Positions 1-12,060 of a DNA stretch of 64,000 nucleotides are shown piece after piece (position 1 is the stretch's first letter; every line of letters begins with the position of its first letter). Source of the DNA: Zelopaecilomyces penicillatus (lineage: Eukaryota; Ascomycota; Sordariomycetes; Hypocreales; Pseudodiploosporaceae). The stretch covers positions 310,001 to 374,000 of the forward strand of contig VCCP01000003.1 of assembly GCA_005765155.1 (NCBI GenBank), given 5' to 3'. The position numbers were made by a program, and so were the translations under genes. Below the pieces are notes generated by a model. That model did not search any database. It worked only from the letters and a program-made list of their open reading frames with translations, and was not told where the DNA came from.

Positions 1-2463
1 TCTACATGCACCCATATTCAAGCCAAGATATTTGGAAACCTTGCATTTCACAACTGCTACACCCACACTTTAGAGATCGCAAGCAACTCAAAATTCTTGC
101 CATCTGTGGTGGAATGGACTCCATCGAGCGCAATCAGGCTACCTTGGCCCAGATCCAACTGCTTGAAAATGGAACTAGGAACCCTCTTACGGGGAATCAG
201 TGGCCTCACGACCACGACAATATTTTACAACGCCGCCGCCTTCTTCCCATCTACACACAGTACCAAGAAATACTCGACAAATACCACCAATCGAAATCGA
301 TAGTCCTGTCAGGAGGAACCAGCGTGGACAGGGCGACCCAGGTGCCTCAGCCTCTTCTTACGACGATTACACAAGCGTTCTGTCGGTGGTTTGCACCCAT
401 CCGCGTCATAATGTGGTACGCACGTTTGCCCGACTTGTCACTGATGAAATGGGGGTCGTTTTGGGTGAAGAAGTGGGTTACAAGATCCAGAGTGCCCACA
501 TGATCAACAAGAATGGGAAGAAGACTCGACTCATCTACATGACCGAGGACGTCTTACTTGAGCAGCTAATCACTGATGAGAATCTATCAGAGTACGCAAG
601 CATCGTTGTGGAAGACGCAAACGAACGCTCTTTGGAGCTAGGGCTGTTGTTGCCTCTGCTGAAGAAAAGTGTTAACAAACGTGACGACCTAAAGGTAGTA
701 GTTGTATACATCCTCCAACTCACTGATTGTCTGTACTAATTGTGACAGCTTGCCGTCATGTCGTCGGTTATGGATGCGACACCGTTGCGGGAATATCTGA
801 ATAATTGCCAATCCATCGAGATTTGCAGTTATTCTTTTGATATCAAGATTTACTACATCCATCCTGATAACACCCAGCCAAGCTACATCATAACTGCTGT
901 GAAAACCGTCTTGGATATTCACCAGGGTAACTATCCAGGGAACATCTTGGTGCTTGTTCCCAAGACAGACGATGCCAATGCAGTAACAAAGCTGCTCCGC
1001 AAGTATACACCGGACATGGAAGTCCTACCAATCCTATCAACATTGTCCATCGGAGCTTGGCGGCAGGATGAGAAGGCGTCCAGTACACGACGCAGCTGCT
1101 TTGTGTCGGCCGATATGGTGGAGACCAACCCGCTCATCAATCACATTACACACGTCGTAGATACAGGGCTGTCTATGCAGCCTGTGTATAACCCTCGGAT
1201 CCGACTGCATGCAATCGAGGCGCAGCCCATCTCTCAGGCGTCCGCTATGCAGCGTGCCAGCATAGTTGGGCGAAAGGGCCCTGGGTTTTGCTACCGTTTG
1301 TACAGTAAGAAAACACTTGATTGTATGGAACCACATAGTGAGCCTGCCATTCGTTGTCAGTCCATAGAGACAATTGTGTTGAAACTGGTGGCCGTTGGGT
1401 GCCGCAACATTGTTGACTTTGACTGGCTGGATGCACCCCATCCAGAGTCGATTACACGCGCTGTTCAAGATCTACGGGATTGGTATGTACAGATCCTTTT
1501 GACTTGGGAATCCTGCTTCTTTGCTTCATAAAAAGAAAATCCATATGGAAACAAACACTGACGTTGCTACCCATGTACAGGGGTTTTCTGAACGACGACG
1601 GCACCATAACCGAGTCAGGCCTCATTGCCGCCCAGTGTCTACTGGATCCAGTCTGGTTCGCGGCCCTCTTCGCCGGGGAAAAAATTGGGTGTAGTATGAA
1701 GATGCTTGATATCGCGCTTCTGTGCAGCTCCACGATTCCCATCTTCCTACGCCCAGCGAATTATCTGCAGGCCGCAGATATGGCCAGACGATCCTTTGCA
1801 CACCCGCTATCGGATCACCTTGGCCTTTCAAACGTCTTCAACGCGTACATGCAGGTGCGTCGCCGTCTACACCGAAACTCCATTGGCGCTACCAACATAG
1901 ACATTGAAGCTTGGTGCGAGGAACATTTCGTGAACAGAAAGGCACTAGAAAGGGTCAGGATGATGAGAAATGCAGTAGGAGGAATGCTGGCTCGATTGAA
2001 CAAAGTCGCGCCCCAAATCGTGTCGGTTACCGACATGGTGTCTGTTCCCAAAGCTTTGGCAACGGCCTTTTGCACACACGCCACCATCATTCATACCGGC
2101 GACGTGTACCGAACTGTGCATGAAAACACGCCTGGGCTTGTGTTGCCACTTAGCTCTATTGTGGGCAGCGGCTTTGAATGGATTGTTCACGACGTATTTC
2201 GCACATCAGGAGGGAAGCAATGTTTCCAAAAAGAAACGTCGGCCAATGCAAACATCTTGGCGGTAAGATCTTCCTAGAGCAAACTTGATTCTTTTCCAAC
2301 ACACCCACCCACAAGGACAGTAAGCTGACCGTACTTCAAGACACTGCCCTTCTTTGATGAATCTCGAATGCCGTTGAATTGGCTTGGCTCTTTGAGACAG
2401 CCCTATGTGAAGCACTCTTTGGCGCAGTCAAAGGTCAAAAGTGAAGCATCCAATGTGAATTAG
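1..2463 (+). pseudogene. Prp43/DHX15-like DEAH-box helicase relic (5' end outside window)
   Basis: The translation follows Prp43 almost end to end: NPLTG-type N-terminal segment (about 185-235), two RecA lobes, winged-helix/HA2 region (about 1580-2000) and OB-fold tail (to TAG 2461). Three introns fit well: 695-748, 1483-1580 and 2263-2340. Every ATPase motif is changed: Walker A GETGSGKT reads GGTSVDRAT, DEAH reads EDAN, SAT reads SSV, and QRAGRAGR reads QRASIVGR. A single-base frameshift at about 357-360 moves the frame between Walker A and motif Ia. The Prp43 family remodels spliceosomes and pre-ribosomes; this copy cannot be expected to hydrolyse ATP. It is a pseudogene or, if the frameshift is an artefact, a pseudo-helicase. 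A possible start is the ATG at 114, but the gene may begin further left. Confidence 0.85.
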
Positions 2464-4300
2464 CAGCACAACATCCACCTTTGTCTCCATATAGTGATGA
2501 AAGATTGCTATTGATTAATTACATATTAGAGCTTAAAGACCAATCCTTGTTGATTATGAATTGCATTTTGTTCATGATTATTAGTAACATGTGTGATTGA
2601 TGTGCTGGTGGTCATGGTACGAACTTCACCATCAAAAAAGACAGGCTTGCAAGTTGAACTCATCTTGTCGACAACTGACAGCAGGTGTACATTGCTACCA
2701 AGCTCATCGCCCCACCAGGCCAGTGAAGCTCGCTTGATTGACCAGGTTACCCCTCTTTGTCCGTTTTAGGATGTGGACTAGAAACAAACAGTGATTCAGC
2801 ACGGCCCCAGTGTTAGGGATCTACTTTATAATTATGACACCCTTGACCGACTCTCGTTTATCCAACATTTCCTCGCCCTTCACTCAGCAACCCGCCTTAC
2901 AATCTTTGCGTCTGGGAAATGCCTTCACAACAAGATGGCGTCTGACAGACCAGGCCCTCGGCACTCCAATTTTACGTATTCACAATATTTCCGAGAAGAT
3001 CTTGTCCGAATCTGCAGTCTTCACGTACTTCTCTGCAAGGCAAACAAGCAAACAACAAACAAGCAAGCAAGTGACGCAAGCCTTCAATTCACCCTTACTT
3101 ACCCCTGACATCAAGTAACTAACGGTCGGCTATAGTTGTTGCCTTGGAAGATGCAGTCATCCTTGATCTCATCCAATGAAACCACACGGCCACAACAGCA
3201 TCATTCGTAGCCGTCGTCCATTACCCGAAAACTGCGCAAGGCACTAATAGAGACTCGCTTCACATCCATCACTGGTAAAGTGTGGTGATTCTGTCAAACA
3301 AGATCGGATCGTGTATATCAGGGCCGGATTCCCAACCACTTTGGCTGAACTTTAGCAACTTTTACTCACTGGCCGCAACTTAGAAACCGTCTGAATGCTT
3401 TTTACCTCCCGAAACAGCTTGGCCAAACGTTGGGCCACTTGCTGGGTCCCACAGGTGTCAATCTTGATACTTGCCATGATGATGCCCCAATAGTGACAGC
3501 ACGGTCGGCTCTTTCAAAACAATATCATCAAGGTATTACTACCAGGTGAGGGTGGTGCATCTTGACCCCTCCACGAGTGAAAATATTGACATGCTCACAG
3601 AGCACCCTGCGCTGCCGAATGATCCGCAAAAGTCAGCCCTACTCTTGTACAGACCGAACCGTAAAGTGTTCTTGTCAACCAACATTACGGAAATGTTCGA
3701 CGATTGCCAATGTCACTTATGTGGTTAAAACAGCGTTGTCCAAACAACCCGTCTAATGACAGGGCTGTGCTGGCCGTACAATCGATGGGATGGGCTACCA
3801 CCTCTACGAAAGGGAGATCTCCGACGAAACATCCCCTTCTAATGAGCGCGCAATCCGTTCCGGATCTCCAGATTCTGTTATACTCAATGTGGTAGGCACC
3901 CCATCCCCCAAAGTCATTGATTTTGACTGTGCCCTTGACAACGAGTGGTCCGTCTGACTACCAACTAGCGCCTACATGTCATATTAGACGTATTTAACGA
4001 GTTTTCTTTCAAGATTCTCCAAGTCAATGAAACAAACCGGAGAGATCGACTCCGAAGGCTATTGTTCGTGCCGACTCTGTGGTCAATCACACAGCGCAGC
4101 AAAATGCACTGCTGTTAACACCAGAACATAACTCTACCAACCATTTAGGAGTCGGCAAAAATTACAGCTACAAAAAGACGTCGATCATAAGAAAGAGTCA
4201 ATCGCACGTGCCGCCCAAGACCTTCGAAATTTGTAAGTGTGGTACGCCATATTACCACCGTCCATTCAATTCATAGTTACTGATCTTGCTAACAAACAAG
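2464..4300. other. Gene-poor interval
   Basis: No coding region is supported. The longest open frames (about 100 codons near 2790-3118) overlap each other in two frames, have no recognisable motif and no plausible splice context. They look like chance frames in decayed DNA. Confidence 0.5.
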
Positions 4301-4319
4301 TATTCCTTCCAGACCTGAG

Positions 4320-5050
4320 AAACTCCCTCTTGACATTTTCGTATAATCGTTCGTCGACATGCCCCAGTGTGAAGTTGCCAGAGTATTCCCCAACGACACA
4401 CGAACCGACCCGTCAAGCTAGCAAGTTACAAGAATGTTGAATGAAGCAATCTTCCCACCAACCACGTCTGTGCCCCGTGCCGGAAGGCACACACTCCCTG
4501 CGATCGTGGCGAATAACTCTTTTCTAACAATGGGAAACTCCGAAACTCCCTCGCTGCGCTGCACGCCCACGCGGAACCTGGCGACCATATCATGACCGAG
4601 GCGGTCGCAAAGGGTGACGATTTGGCGACCAAAGAGACCACCTGGGAGTAGGGCTCCCGAGTAGCAGCCTGGAAGAATGCTCTCAAGGCAACACAAATGA
4701 AGCCAACGGTGCCGGTGAGCGCATATGAACCCAAGCCTGCCCCTCTCTAAAGACCCTGGAAAGAAAGTCGACATTTACAAATTCTTGGGCCAATGGACTC
4801 GATGTACGACCAGTATACAATTTTGCAAATTTCTTCAACATTGCTCGTAATTCTTTGAGCAGTGCAATGAATTCTAGCGCGGGCGTTCTTCCGGCATGTC
4901 GCTGTTGGCCACCGTGCAATAGAGACAGTATCTTTCTTCTACCACCAGTGGCAGTGCCTGACACGGCACCAGGTGAAAATACCAAGAGACCGAAACCACA
5001 CCAAGTACTGCGGACAAGGCATGGACTGTCTTTATAAGAAAAGGCAGAGA
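4320..5050 (+). pseudogene. Broken coding remnant with a cysteine-rich zinc-binding-like motif
   Basis: Around 4455-4508 one frame reads NHVCAPCRKAHTPCDRGE, a C-x2-C-x6-C spacing like the first half of fungal Zn(II)2Cys6 or zinc-knuckle motifs. It is followed in nearby frames by short coding-like pieces interrupted by stops at about 4509, 4650 and 4748. No intact gene can be built. It may be the upstream end of the same decayed tract that carries SNF2-like pieces further right. The family is not recognised. Confidence 0.3.
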
Positions 5051-5411
5051 TTGTGCGAAGTTAACCGGCTGGAGGTTCTTGAAAAAAACCCAGTATGCCT
5101 GGATATTACCGACGAAGCTACACTTGAAGAATAGTTGAATGAAACGAAGAGGCTGCAAGCTCGGGAAAGTGTCAATGATTTTGACCTCCTCACTGACATT
5201 GGTGAAACAGATGTTCACACGAGAATATTCCGATAGTTGTGGGATAAGGTGACCAGATATAATGGTCGGCTTCATGACGAGATGATGGGCCTTTCAGGAT
5301 GTTGTCCATTATCCCCAAAGCCATGTGTGGATTCAGCATTTCAAAGGGCGATTCATATGATGAACGCAGTCCTCATATCAGGAAACCAAAAAGAAGTAAC
5401 AAACGGCAACA

Positions 5412-6074
5412 CAACAAACAGAAAACAACCCAACGATCCTAGCGAACTTTCAGGCGTTGACAGGGGTGTTCACATTCGAAGAAGTGAACTCAGCACACCA
5501 GATATTGGGGGAGCAATTAGTCACTTCGACAACGGACGCCGTGGACTTGACATTACATCTTTCTGCGCATATCTACAGCGATGGCAAAACAGAACAAGAA
5601 TCGCAACATTTTTATGCTGAAGAATGTCCCTGCCGCTGGGCCCCCCTTCCCTTCTCGTCGGCAGCTGGATAATTGGCCGAATACGAGGCGATGGTTGAGC
5701 AGTGTTTGCCGGAATCGACAGACTTATTGAGGTGGTTGCGGAAATACACTGGAAAGGAGTACTTGGGCAAGTGGAGAGAGGCTGGCTATCCGCCCGATAT
5801 GGGCATGATAGACAGGCACCTGATAAATGAAGAATTGTCCCAGCTCAGAGATGTATGGAAGCTAGCTATTGCCAGGGTGGAGATGAATGAGGCCTTGGAC
5901 GACATGGTGAGCAGGGACAACAATGCCAGGAGAGGTAAGAATAAACAGAACCGGAATGGAGACGAAGGAGAAGAAGAAGAGCTTAAGTATCAAAAGCTAA
6001 TATATGCCCAGGCTGCCAAAACATACACTAAGATAATGTGGCAGAGGAGTTTATTAAGACGCCTAAACGAGTGA
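5412..6074 (+). pseudogene. Unrecognised ORF interrupted by one in-frame TAA
   Basis: One frame is open from about 5412 to 6074 except for a TAA at 5670-5672. About 220 codons in total. The downstream part (5673-6074, 133 codons) is rich in charged helix-forming residues, with a Glu run near 5970 and Lys/Arg-rich segments, as in a coiled or nucleic-acid-binding region. I do not recognise the family and see no start codon with good context. The length of the open frame on both sides of a single stop suggests recent loss of a real gene. An intron hiding the stop is possible but I see no good splice pair. Confidence 0.4.
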
Positions 6075-6799
6075 GCCATAGGGGGGGAGGGGACGAACCT
6101 GCTATGATGGATATGCCAGCGTGATACAGAACTCATATTTTGGACACACGGTCCCAGAAAACCTTGGCCATCCCAATGAACACGAACAAAAGCTGGGAGA
6201 TCAGCTGATTCCATTTGATTTACCGAAGTCAGTATATTCGCTAACAACTGTATTGCTTGTTCAAGTCGTTAACAAGATGTGACAGATAGAGACCTGGATA
6301 AAGGCTTAGACTGGAACGATTATGCCAATGATATCCTCTCACGTACGAAAGAATGTTCACGATGGATGAAACATATACAACATCTCAATAATAGACTCGA
6401 CCCATATACAACCCATCATAAACAAAAATCCGGGCCAAATAGTTAACTCACAATTACACAAGGCATCATCGCAGTCATGGATGAAAAAGCAAGGACCTTC
6501 TGCAACTTTATGCAAGCTGTCAGAAGATGACAGCATTCAAGAAACAACTTGCTGAGTTTCCACGCCTCTTAAGTCCTACGAATAGAACCCATGAGCCGAT
6601 CAGAGTAAAACAAGAAGATGCTCCAGTCACATCTGAGATTTAGTAAGAAAACTACAATTCGCTGAGGACACCCAGGAGTTGACAACAGCTGCACAGACAG
6701 ATGCGGATACCAGAATGGATTCATAGGAATGTACTCACAGTTCACGGCAAGTTTGAGGCCGGGCCAGCTGTGGACATCATGTTGAATCACATGAACCCA

Positions 6800-9700
6800 C
6801 ATGGTTGATTATCAACAACAAGTTCACGATTGGGCAATTTTCCTACCTAAGGAAGACCATTTGCAGGCGCCGGCCGCCGTGGCTTTAATCCTTGAGAATA
6901 TTCTTACTACCCAATTATCACAACACCTGGTACGCCAAAAACAGCAAGACTGTACATGTACTTCATTTCTTTACAGGGTCCTTATTACAACACATATTCA
7001 ACCTGACAACACCAATTCCAGTTGAAGTTGGGCTTCACTCCAATCGCGAGGAAGGCAAGGCGATGTGGGCTTTCTCTGAAGTGATTTATCCGGGACTCAA
7101 CACAATTCCAACACTTTTCTGCCTTCTTCCCAATTTGAATGCATCGCCTACATGGTATCACCAAATTGTCAACATTTTACAGCACAATGCGGCACGAGTC
7201 TGTCGATACTCACGTACCTCGAATCAGAAAATACCACTTGTCTCGTGGACTGACTCCAGTATCCTTTCCACATGATGAGCCGGGACTTTCCGCCATAATA
7301 ACGTGGAATTCATATTTTTTTGACCGGCCAAACATGTTGGAGGATGGGCGGGGGGAACTGCTTACTTTCCGCCGTTCACAAACACCACACAATGGCACCA
7401 TCCTGTCACGATGTTAATGGCATCATGAGAGGAATTTCAGAGCACAGGGGTACACATGGGCAGAGCATCTGACGAATGCTATCGGTTTCATCTCTGGTCC
7501 GAAAAAAAGCGAGATAGCAAGCAACTACGGCCTAATTGCCATGTCAAGAGCCATCACAAGGGCAATTGAGCGCGCTGTCAATTTTCCGCACTATCAAAGG
7601 GACGCGGCTGACGCGATATCCCAGGAGCAAATGCTACTGTCGAGAAGATGATGGGCGTTCAGCGAGGAGCCATCCTTGCAGATGAGTATGATCTTGGAAA
7701 GACAATCGAAATCTTCCTAGCCCTTCATGGCATGGTGAGACGTATTTATACAATGGAACGAGAGGGAAACGACATATATCTGCAGGAGAGCGAAGATACA
7801 AACCCAGCGTTATGTTTTGCCCGCCCGCCGTGGTTGAGAAAACATACATGGAAGCCACTGCCTAGTAGGCTGGTTACTTCCAAGTGAGTGTGTGCTACTG
7901 GACCAGAGACCGGGGAGGCCAAGCTCAACAACACCATCGAGTTACAGGCATAGCTGGACAAATATCGAGACAATCAAGATAACCCAACAACCCTCCCACA
8001 CCTTCTTATTATGCCCTATACTACCACAGTTCGAAGAATAGTAAAACCTTTATCGATAAAAAGTTTCACTAAAGCATAGCTAATTAAGATTGATCTAAAG
8101 TTCGATATATTAGACCCAGATACATGGTACGAAGAGGGGATGTGAGCTCAGCTCAGGCGAACAGGAGAATACCACGGCATCGACGAAAAGCATCTCCTAA
8201 GCCCTCAATAAAATCTCTCATCTTATTCCCACAACCGAGTACACGCGTTGAGGATACATTGCCAGAGATCACTCTTAATACATAGAAATCGCACAACATC
8301 GCCACCTGGTTGCCGGGCATGTTCGCATTTCCAGCCACTGGGTTGGATATATATGGGATCATGACAAAGCAATATTGTACCTTCATGACACCTACCCGTG
8401 TAAATGACGCCAACGACCCAGAGCCGCGCTGCCGCGAAGAGGCCGAGTCGCACCAAGCCAATTCTATGCAGTTTATATAGAACATGCACTTTATGCGTAC
8501 GGCTATGACGACTAACGCTGACACGATGAAAGGGCGTACTAAGCCCGACGATATGACGACGATTCGGTCGATTCGCTGACGCCAAATCGACCCGTTGCCA
8601 ACAATGCAAGGACGGAAACAACTTACCTGCGACCATAATTGTTTTCTCAACATCGCTTGACTATGGCGTCGAGTGCCGACTGAATGGGAGCTACAAAACG
8701 ACTTCATCTGGGCAACTGTTCCCTGTCTTGGCCAGAGTTCTGGTTAGGAATGTGGCTATCTGAACACTTGCTGGCACCAACTGGTCCTACGTAGATTAGT
8801 TGGGCTTACACTGCAGGAAATCATGACATACACCGGGTTCAATATGTCTGACAGGTCGCGTTTAATTACCAATTTTGGCATCGAACCCAAAAATACACCT
8901 GTTGATATAGCCAATAACCCCTCTCAAGCTTCGGGACTGGGAAATTCAACGTCCTAAACTTGATCTTGACTTGGGCATTTTGAGTTTCTCGTCCTCAACG
9001 AAACCCCGACGAAGATCTAAATACCAAGTTTGCACTGCACGCCTCAAAGAAAGTTTTAGTTCGCGCGATTCGCTCTGTATATGGTGTTGGCTTGTCGGAA
9101 CCGAACAGGAAACTAGTATTGAAAACGTTCTGCCCCATATACCACCTGTATACATTCACCAGTATCTCAAAATCCAAACACCTTTCAGACCTACCATTAC
9201 GCACACATCCTTCAAACCTCCATGTCAGCGCAACCCCCGATGGGAATCGCAAGATTCATACATCGCAGGCTATAGTTCCTTTTAAAGAAATACCAACAGA
9301 ACCCTTCTGTTTCAAACAGAGGCCACTATCTCCAGAAGCAATGCAGAAATCTGGGATGTTCTGTGACCACATTTGTTATGCCAGCAACGGCATACTTGGG
9401 AGTAATGAATGAACTACATCGAAATTCAAAAGGGTTGGTCTAAGCATCAGCATGAATGCTATTCGGGCTACTGAAACCGAAGTGAGTGCCACGAATGGAA
9501 CGACAGACGCAGAAGTAGAGCTTGATACAGCGGAATCGAGGCGTCTATCAGAAGCAGCCAAACACAAGCGACGCCCAAACGTGGCCGGCGGCGCCGTAGA
9601 AATGAACACAATTGCCACCATGGACCGAACTGGTGGGCTACAATGGTATTTTTACCATTGTGCACCTGACAGCAGCCTTTCATGTCCGACGAGCCGAATC

Positions 9701-9840
9701 AGTATGATTCAGTCACTGGCGTACAATTCGCCTAAAATGGCTTTATCCCATCTACAAAGCCCTTGAGCAAACCAAATCAGGGAAACGTGTGCTCCTCTAT
9801 GTAAACCACCCACTGACGCAAGGGTTTGTTAGAGAATGAT
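6800..9840 (+). pseudogene. Decayed SNF2-family helicase, N-terminal lobe and start of C-terminal lobe
   Basis: Short frames, broken by stops and frameshifts, carry SNF2 signatures in order. At about 7654-7701 the peptide GAILADEYDLGKT matches SNF2 motif I (consensus LADEMGLGKT, with Met and Gly changed). At 7940-8060 a frame reads like motif Ia (PHLLIMPYTTTV). At 9720-9835 two frames together resemble motif IV (SPKM..WLYPIYKAL, then KRVLLYVNHPLTQGFV). Motif II is not visible between them. SNF2 proteins are DNA-dependent ATPases; this copy cannot be functional. Precise ends are unknown. Confidence 0.5.
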
Positions 9841-10439
9841 CAACCCAAACCCCAAGCCAAATCCAGACGAAAACGAACATGGCGAAGAAATATTGGCGCG
9901 AGTAGGGAAGTGACCATTTCGCGAGAAAAAGAATGCCATCATTTGACGATCAAGAATGGAGCAAATTTACATTCCCTGTCTGAATGAAGTTTTTAAGGTG
10001 CCACTCATTGATACCATTGCTGCTAAGATCTTGATCAAAATGATGGGAGAGATGATTTCTGTCATGGACGCACAGTACAAGGACCGGATAGGTCTTCTCT
10101 GATGCATAAAGCTCTAACGACAAACCCATATTATTTGACTATGAGAAGGCACTTTTTTGTCTTTCCTTAGACAACAAACCCCAGCATAAAAAGAGTATCA
10201 CAGCACTTGCAAGATGAACTCACTGACGAGCAGCTAATCAATCAGAATCAACAACGCAAACTGAATAGATACCCAAATACCATGCAAGGATTGGCTCATG
10301 TGGTGAGAGGAATAATCACGCAACACCCAGAGCTGTGATGGTTAAAGACTTTATTGGCCCTGACGATGTAAATACGGGCGACGTGGCAGGCTGCAGTTAT
10401 TTACGATTCAGAGACTGGGCCTTGGATATTCACGACAGG

Positions 10440-10720
10440 ACGTGTGTGATGGAGATTACCGTTTTGAAACGCTTCTCATCAACCACGACCAACAGGCTAC
10501 CAAACTTGTATATTTTGATTCCACTATCCCTGGTCGCGCACAGCGCTCAACCCTCACCATGCAAATATGGACCCAGATCCTCCGGCAAATCGGGTTCCCA
10601 TACCACTTTGACGCCATCGTCTTGCCTCGAAACCACACACCATCGGTTTGGGCCGGTCATACTGTCCTCTTCTATTTTATCCAGATATTCCATGGCATTA
10701 TAGGCAGCCCCGTCACCACT
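10440..10720 (+). pseudogene. Possible Ulp1/C48 cysteine-peptidase-like fragment
   Basis: The frame 10442-10846 contains ETLLINHD, then VYFDS about 10 residues later, and VWAGHTVLFYF about 60 residues further. This is the order seen in Ulp1-type peptidases (His in HW..vi, Asp in yDS, then Cys in a W/S-C-G motif). The Cys position reads Ala, so it would be inactive. The match is by eye only and weak. C48 domains occur in several eukaryotic DNA transposons, so a mobile-element origin is possible but not shown. Confidence 0.25.
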
Positions 10721-11039
10721 ATCATTCCAGCAAATATATCTTCCCCGTCTCTAGCGACGCCATTATCACGCCCCTTGACTAGATCAATATGGTCGACGAG
10801 GCAGGTTGTAGCCACTTACGCTTCAAAGACTGTCGATACGACGTGAAGGGGTGCATTGTCTTGGCTATCGATACCTGTTTGATCAACTGTGCTTATCTAT
10901 CTCGAGACATCTTGTGGATGTTGTTCGCTTCTGCTGCCCGTTTTAACTCTCTCACCACAACTGCCCTTTGTCTTTCAACATATTGCGCTTTTGACAGCTC
11001 CCTTCCCCATTTCTGTTTGCTTCATGGGATTACGTTTCC

Positions 11040-11400
11040 CTCGTTCATTACCTTTGTTCTCACGCTTCGGCCCCCGATATTCACGACCAAGAGGTCCCAG
11101 TTCCGGTGGGTTACATGCGACGAAGGCCACGCCGTGAAGAACAACTTTTCAACTATGCACGAGTTAATACGGAGACTAGACAGGGAGGCCATGCATATAT
11201 GCACGGCAACACCTTTATGTATGGTAGACATTCCCCAATCAGTAGCATGGAGATGAGATCCCACCTCGTTGCCTGTACGGCCAATCTTTTCAGCATACAT
11301 CACCATGACTACTTCGCCTTTGCCATCAGCTGGATGGAATACAAGCAATTGAGATTGGGAAAAGTGAGAAAACAAATCGCAACAAGAGCAGATGCAGTTA
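11040..11400 (+). pseudogene. SNF2 helicase fragment with motif II and III
   Basis: The frame ending at 11256 reads FRWVTCDEGHAVKN (11101-11143), then IRRLDRE and HICTATPL (to about 11217). These are SNF2 motifs II (DEAH/DEGH) and III (TATPL) at normal spacing. The fragment lies downstream of the motif I and motif IV pieces at 7.65 and 9.7 kb. The motif order is therefore scrambled, or two different copies are present. A stop and frameshifts follow. Confidence 0.55.
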
Positions 11401-11559
11401 TTTTAGATGTAATAGTCTGATATCTAGACGTACATTTCCGCATTTGATCAAGGAAAGGCGGATGGCATTGATGGATACATGGAAGAATCTATAGGGGCCT
11501 TGATAAATGCGGATGGGGCGCTTGATGGTTGCGCAGAGGAAGGAAAGGAATGGATATGA

Positions 11560-12060
11560 ATGACCGGTTTTTTTGGTGTCCTGGATGAGCGTTATCGTCG
11601 ACTTGTCGCTGCAGGATTGCCAGTGGGAATGAATCGCGAATGTATCCCTGCCGAGATTGTTTGCCCAGATGGTTACCTTATCAAAAGGTCATCCCTGCAC
11701 CGTTGCCGACGTGGCTTGTTTGTGGCTTTTGACAGGCAGAGGAATCCTTTCCTATGCAACCACTGCAAAGTCTTATGGGAAACGACTCTTACCAGCTTTC
11801 GCGAGCATATGTTATTTCCCATTCACGATTATGCTTCCCTAAAAATGGTACCAAAGTTCCATTGCAGCAACTGCATTGCCCATGAGCGTGAATGCACGTG
11901 GGAGGAGTTTCCAGAGTACACTGGTATCATTGGTTTCGGAGACCGAATCCGGATGAGTCTTTCCGGGGCAGAACTTGGTGAAATCGATATACCCGCCACA
12001 GAAAAGGTTCCGGACCACTTACGAAGTGAAGTCACCACCAAGGATCCAGCTTTGGAATAG
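11560..12060 (+). CDS. Uncharacterised 166-residue ORF with paired CxxC motifs
   Basis: An intact frame of 166 codons starts at ATG 11560 and ends at TAG 12058-12060. It contains CNHC near residue 67 and CSNC near residue 103, which together could bind a zinc ion, followed by an acidic C-terminal half. No family is recognised. It sits at the end of the decayed SNF2-like tract and may be the surviving last exon of that gene rather than an independent gene. No promoter or intron evidence supports expression. Confidence 0.35.
   Translation: MTGFFGVLDERYRRLVAAGLPVGMNRECIPAEIVCPDGYLIKRSSLHRCRRGLFVAFDRQRNPFLCNHCKVLWETTLTSFREHMLFPIHDYASLKMVPKFHCSNCIAHERECTWEEFPEYTGIIGFGDRIRMSLSGAELGEIDIPATEKVPDHLRSEVTTKDPALE

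Noticed and set aside
2791..3118. Two overlapping 100-codon frames
   Set aside because: No motif, no splice support and similar openness in two phases, so they look like chance.
10440..12060. Complete DNA transposon with Ulp1 and helicase genes
   Set aside because: No terminal inverted repeats, target-site duplication or transposase core were seen; only fragments can be supported.
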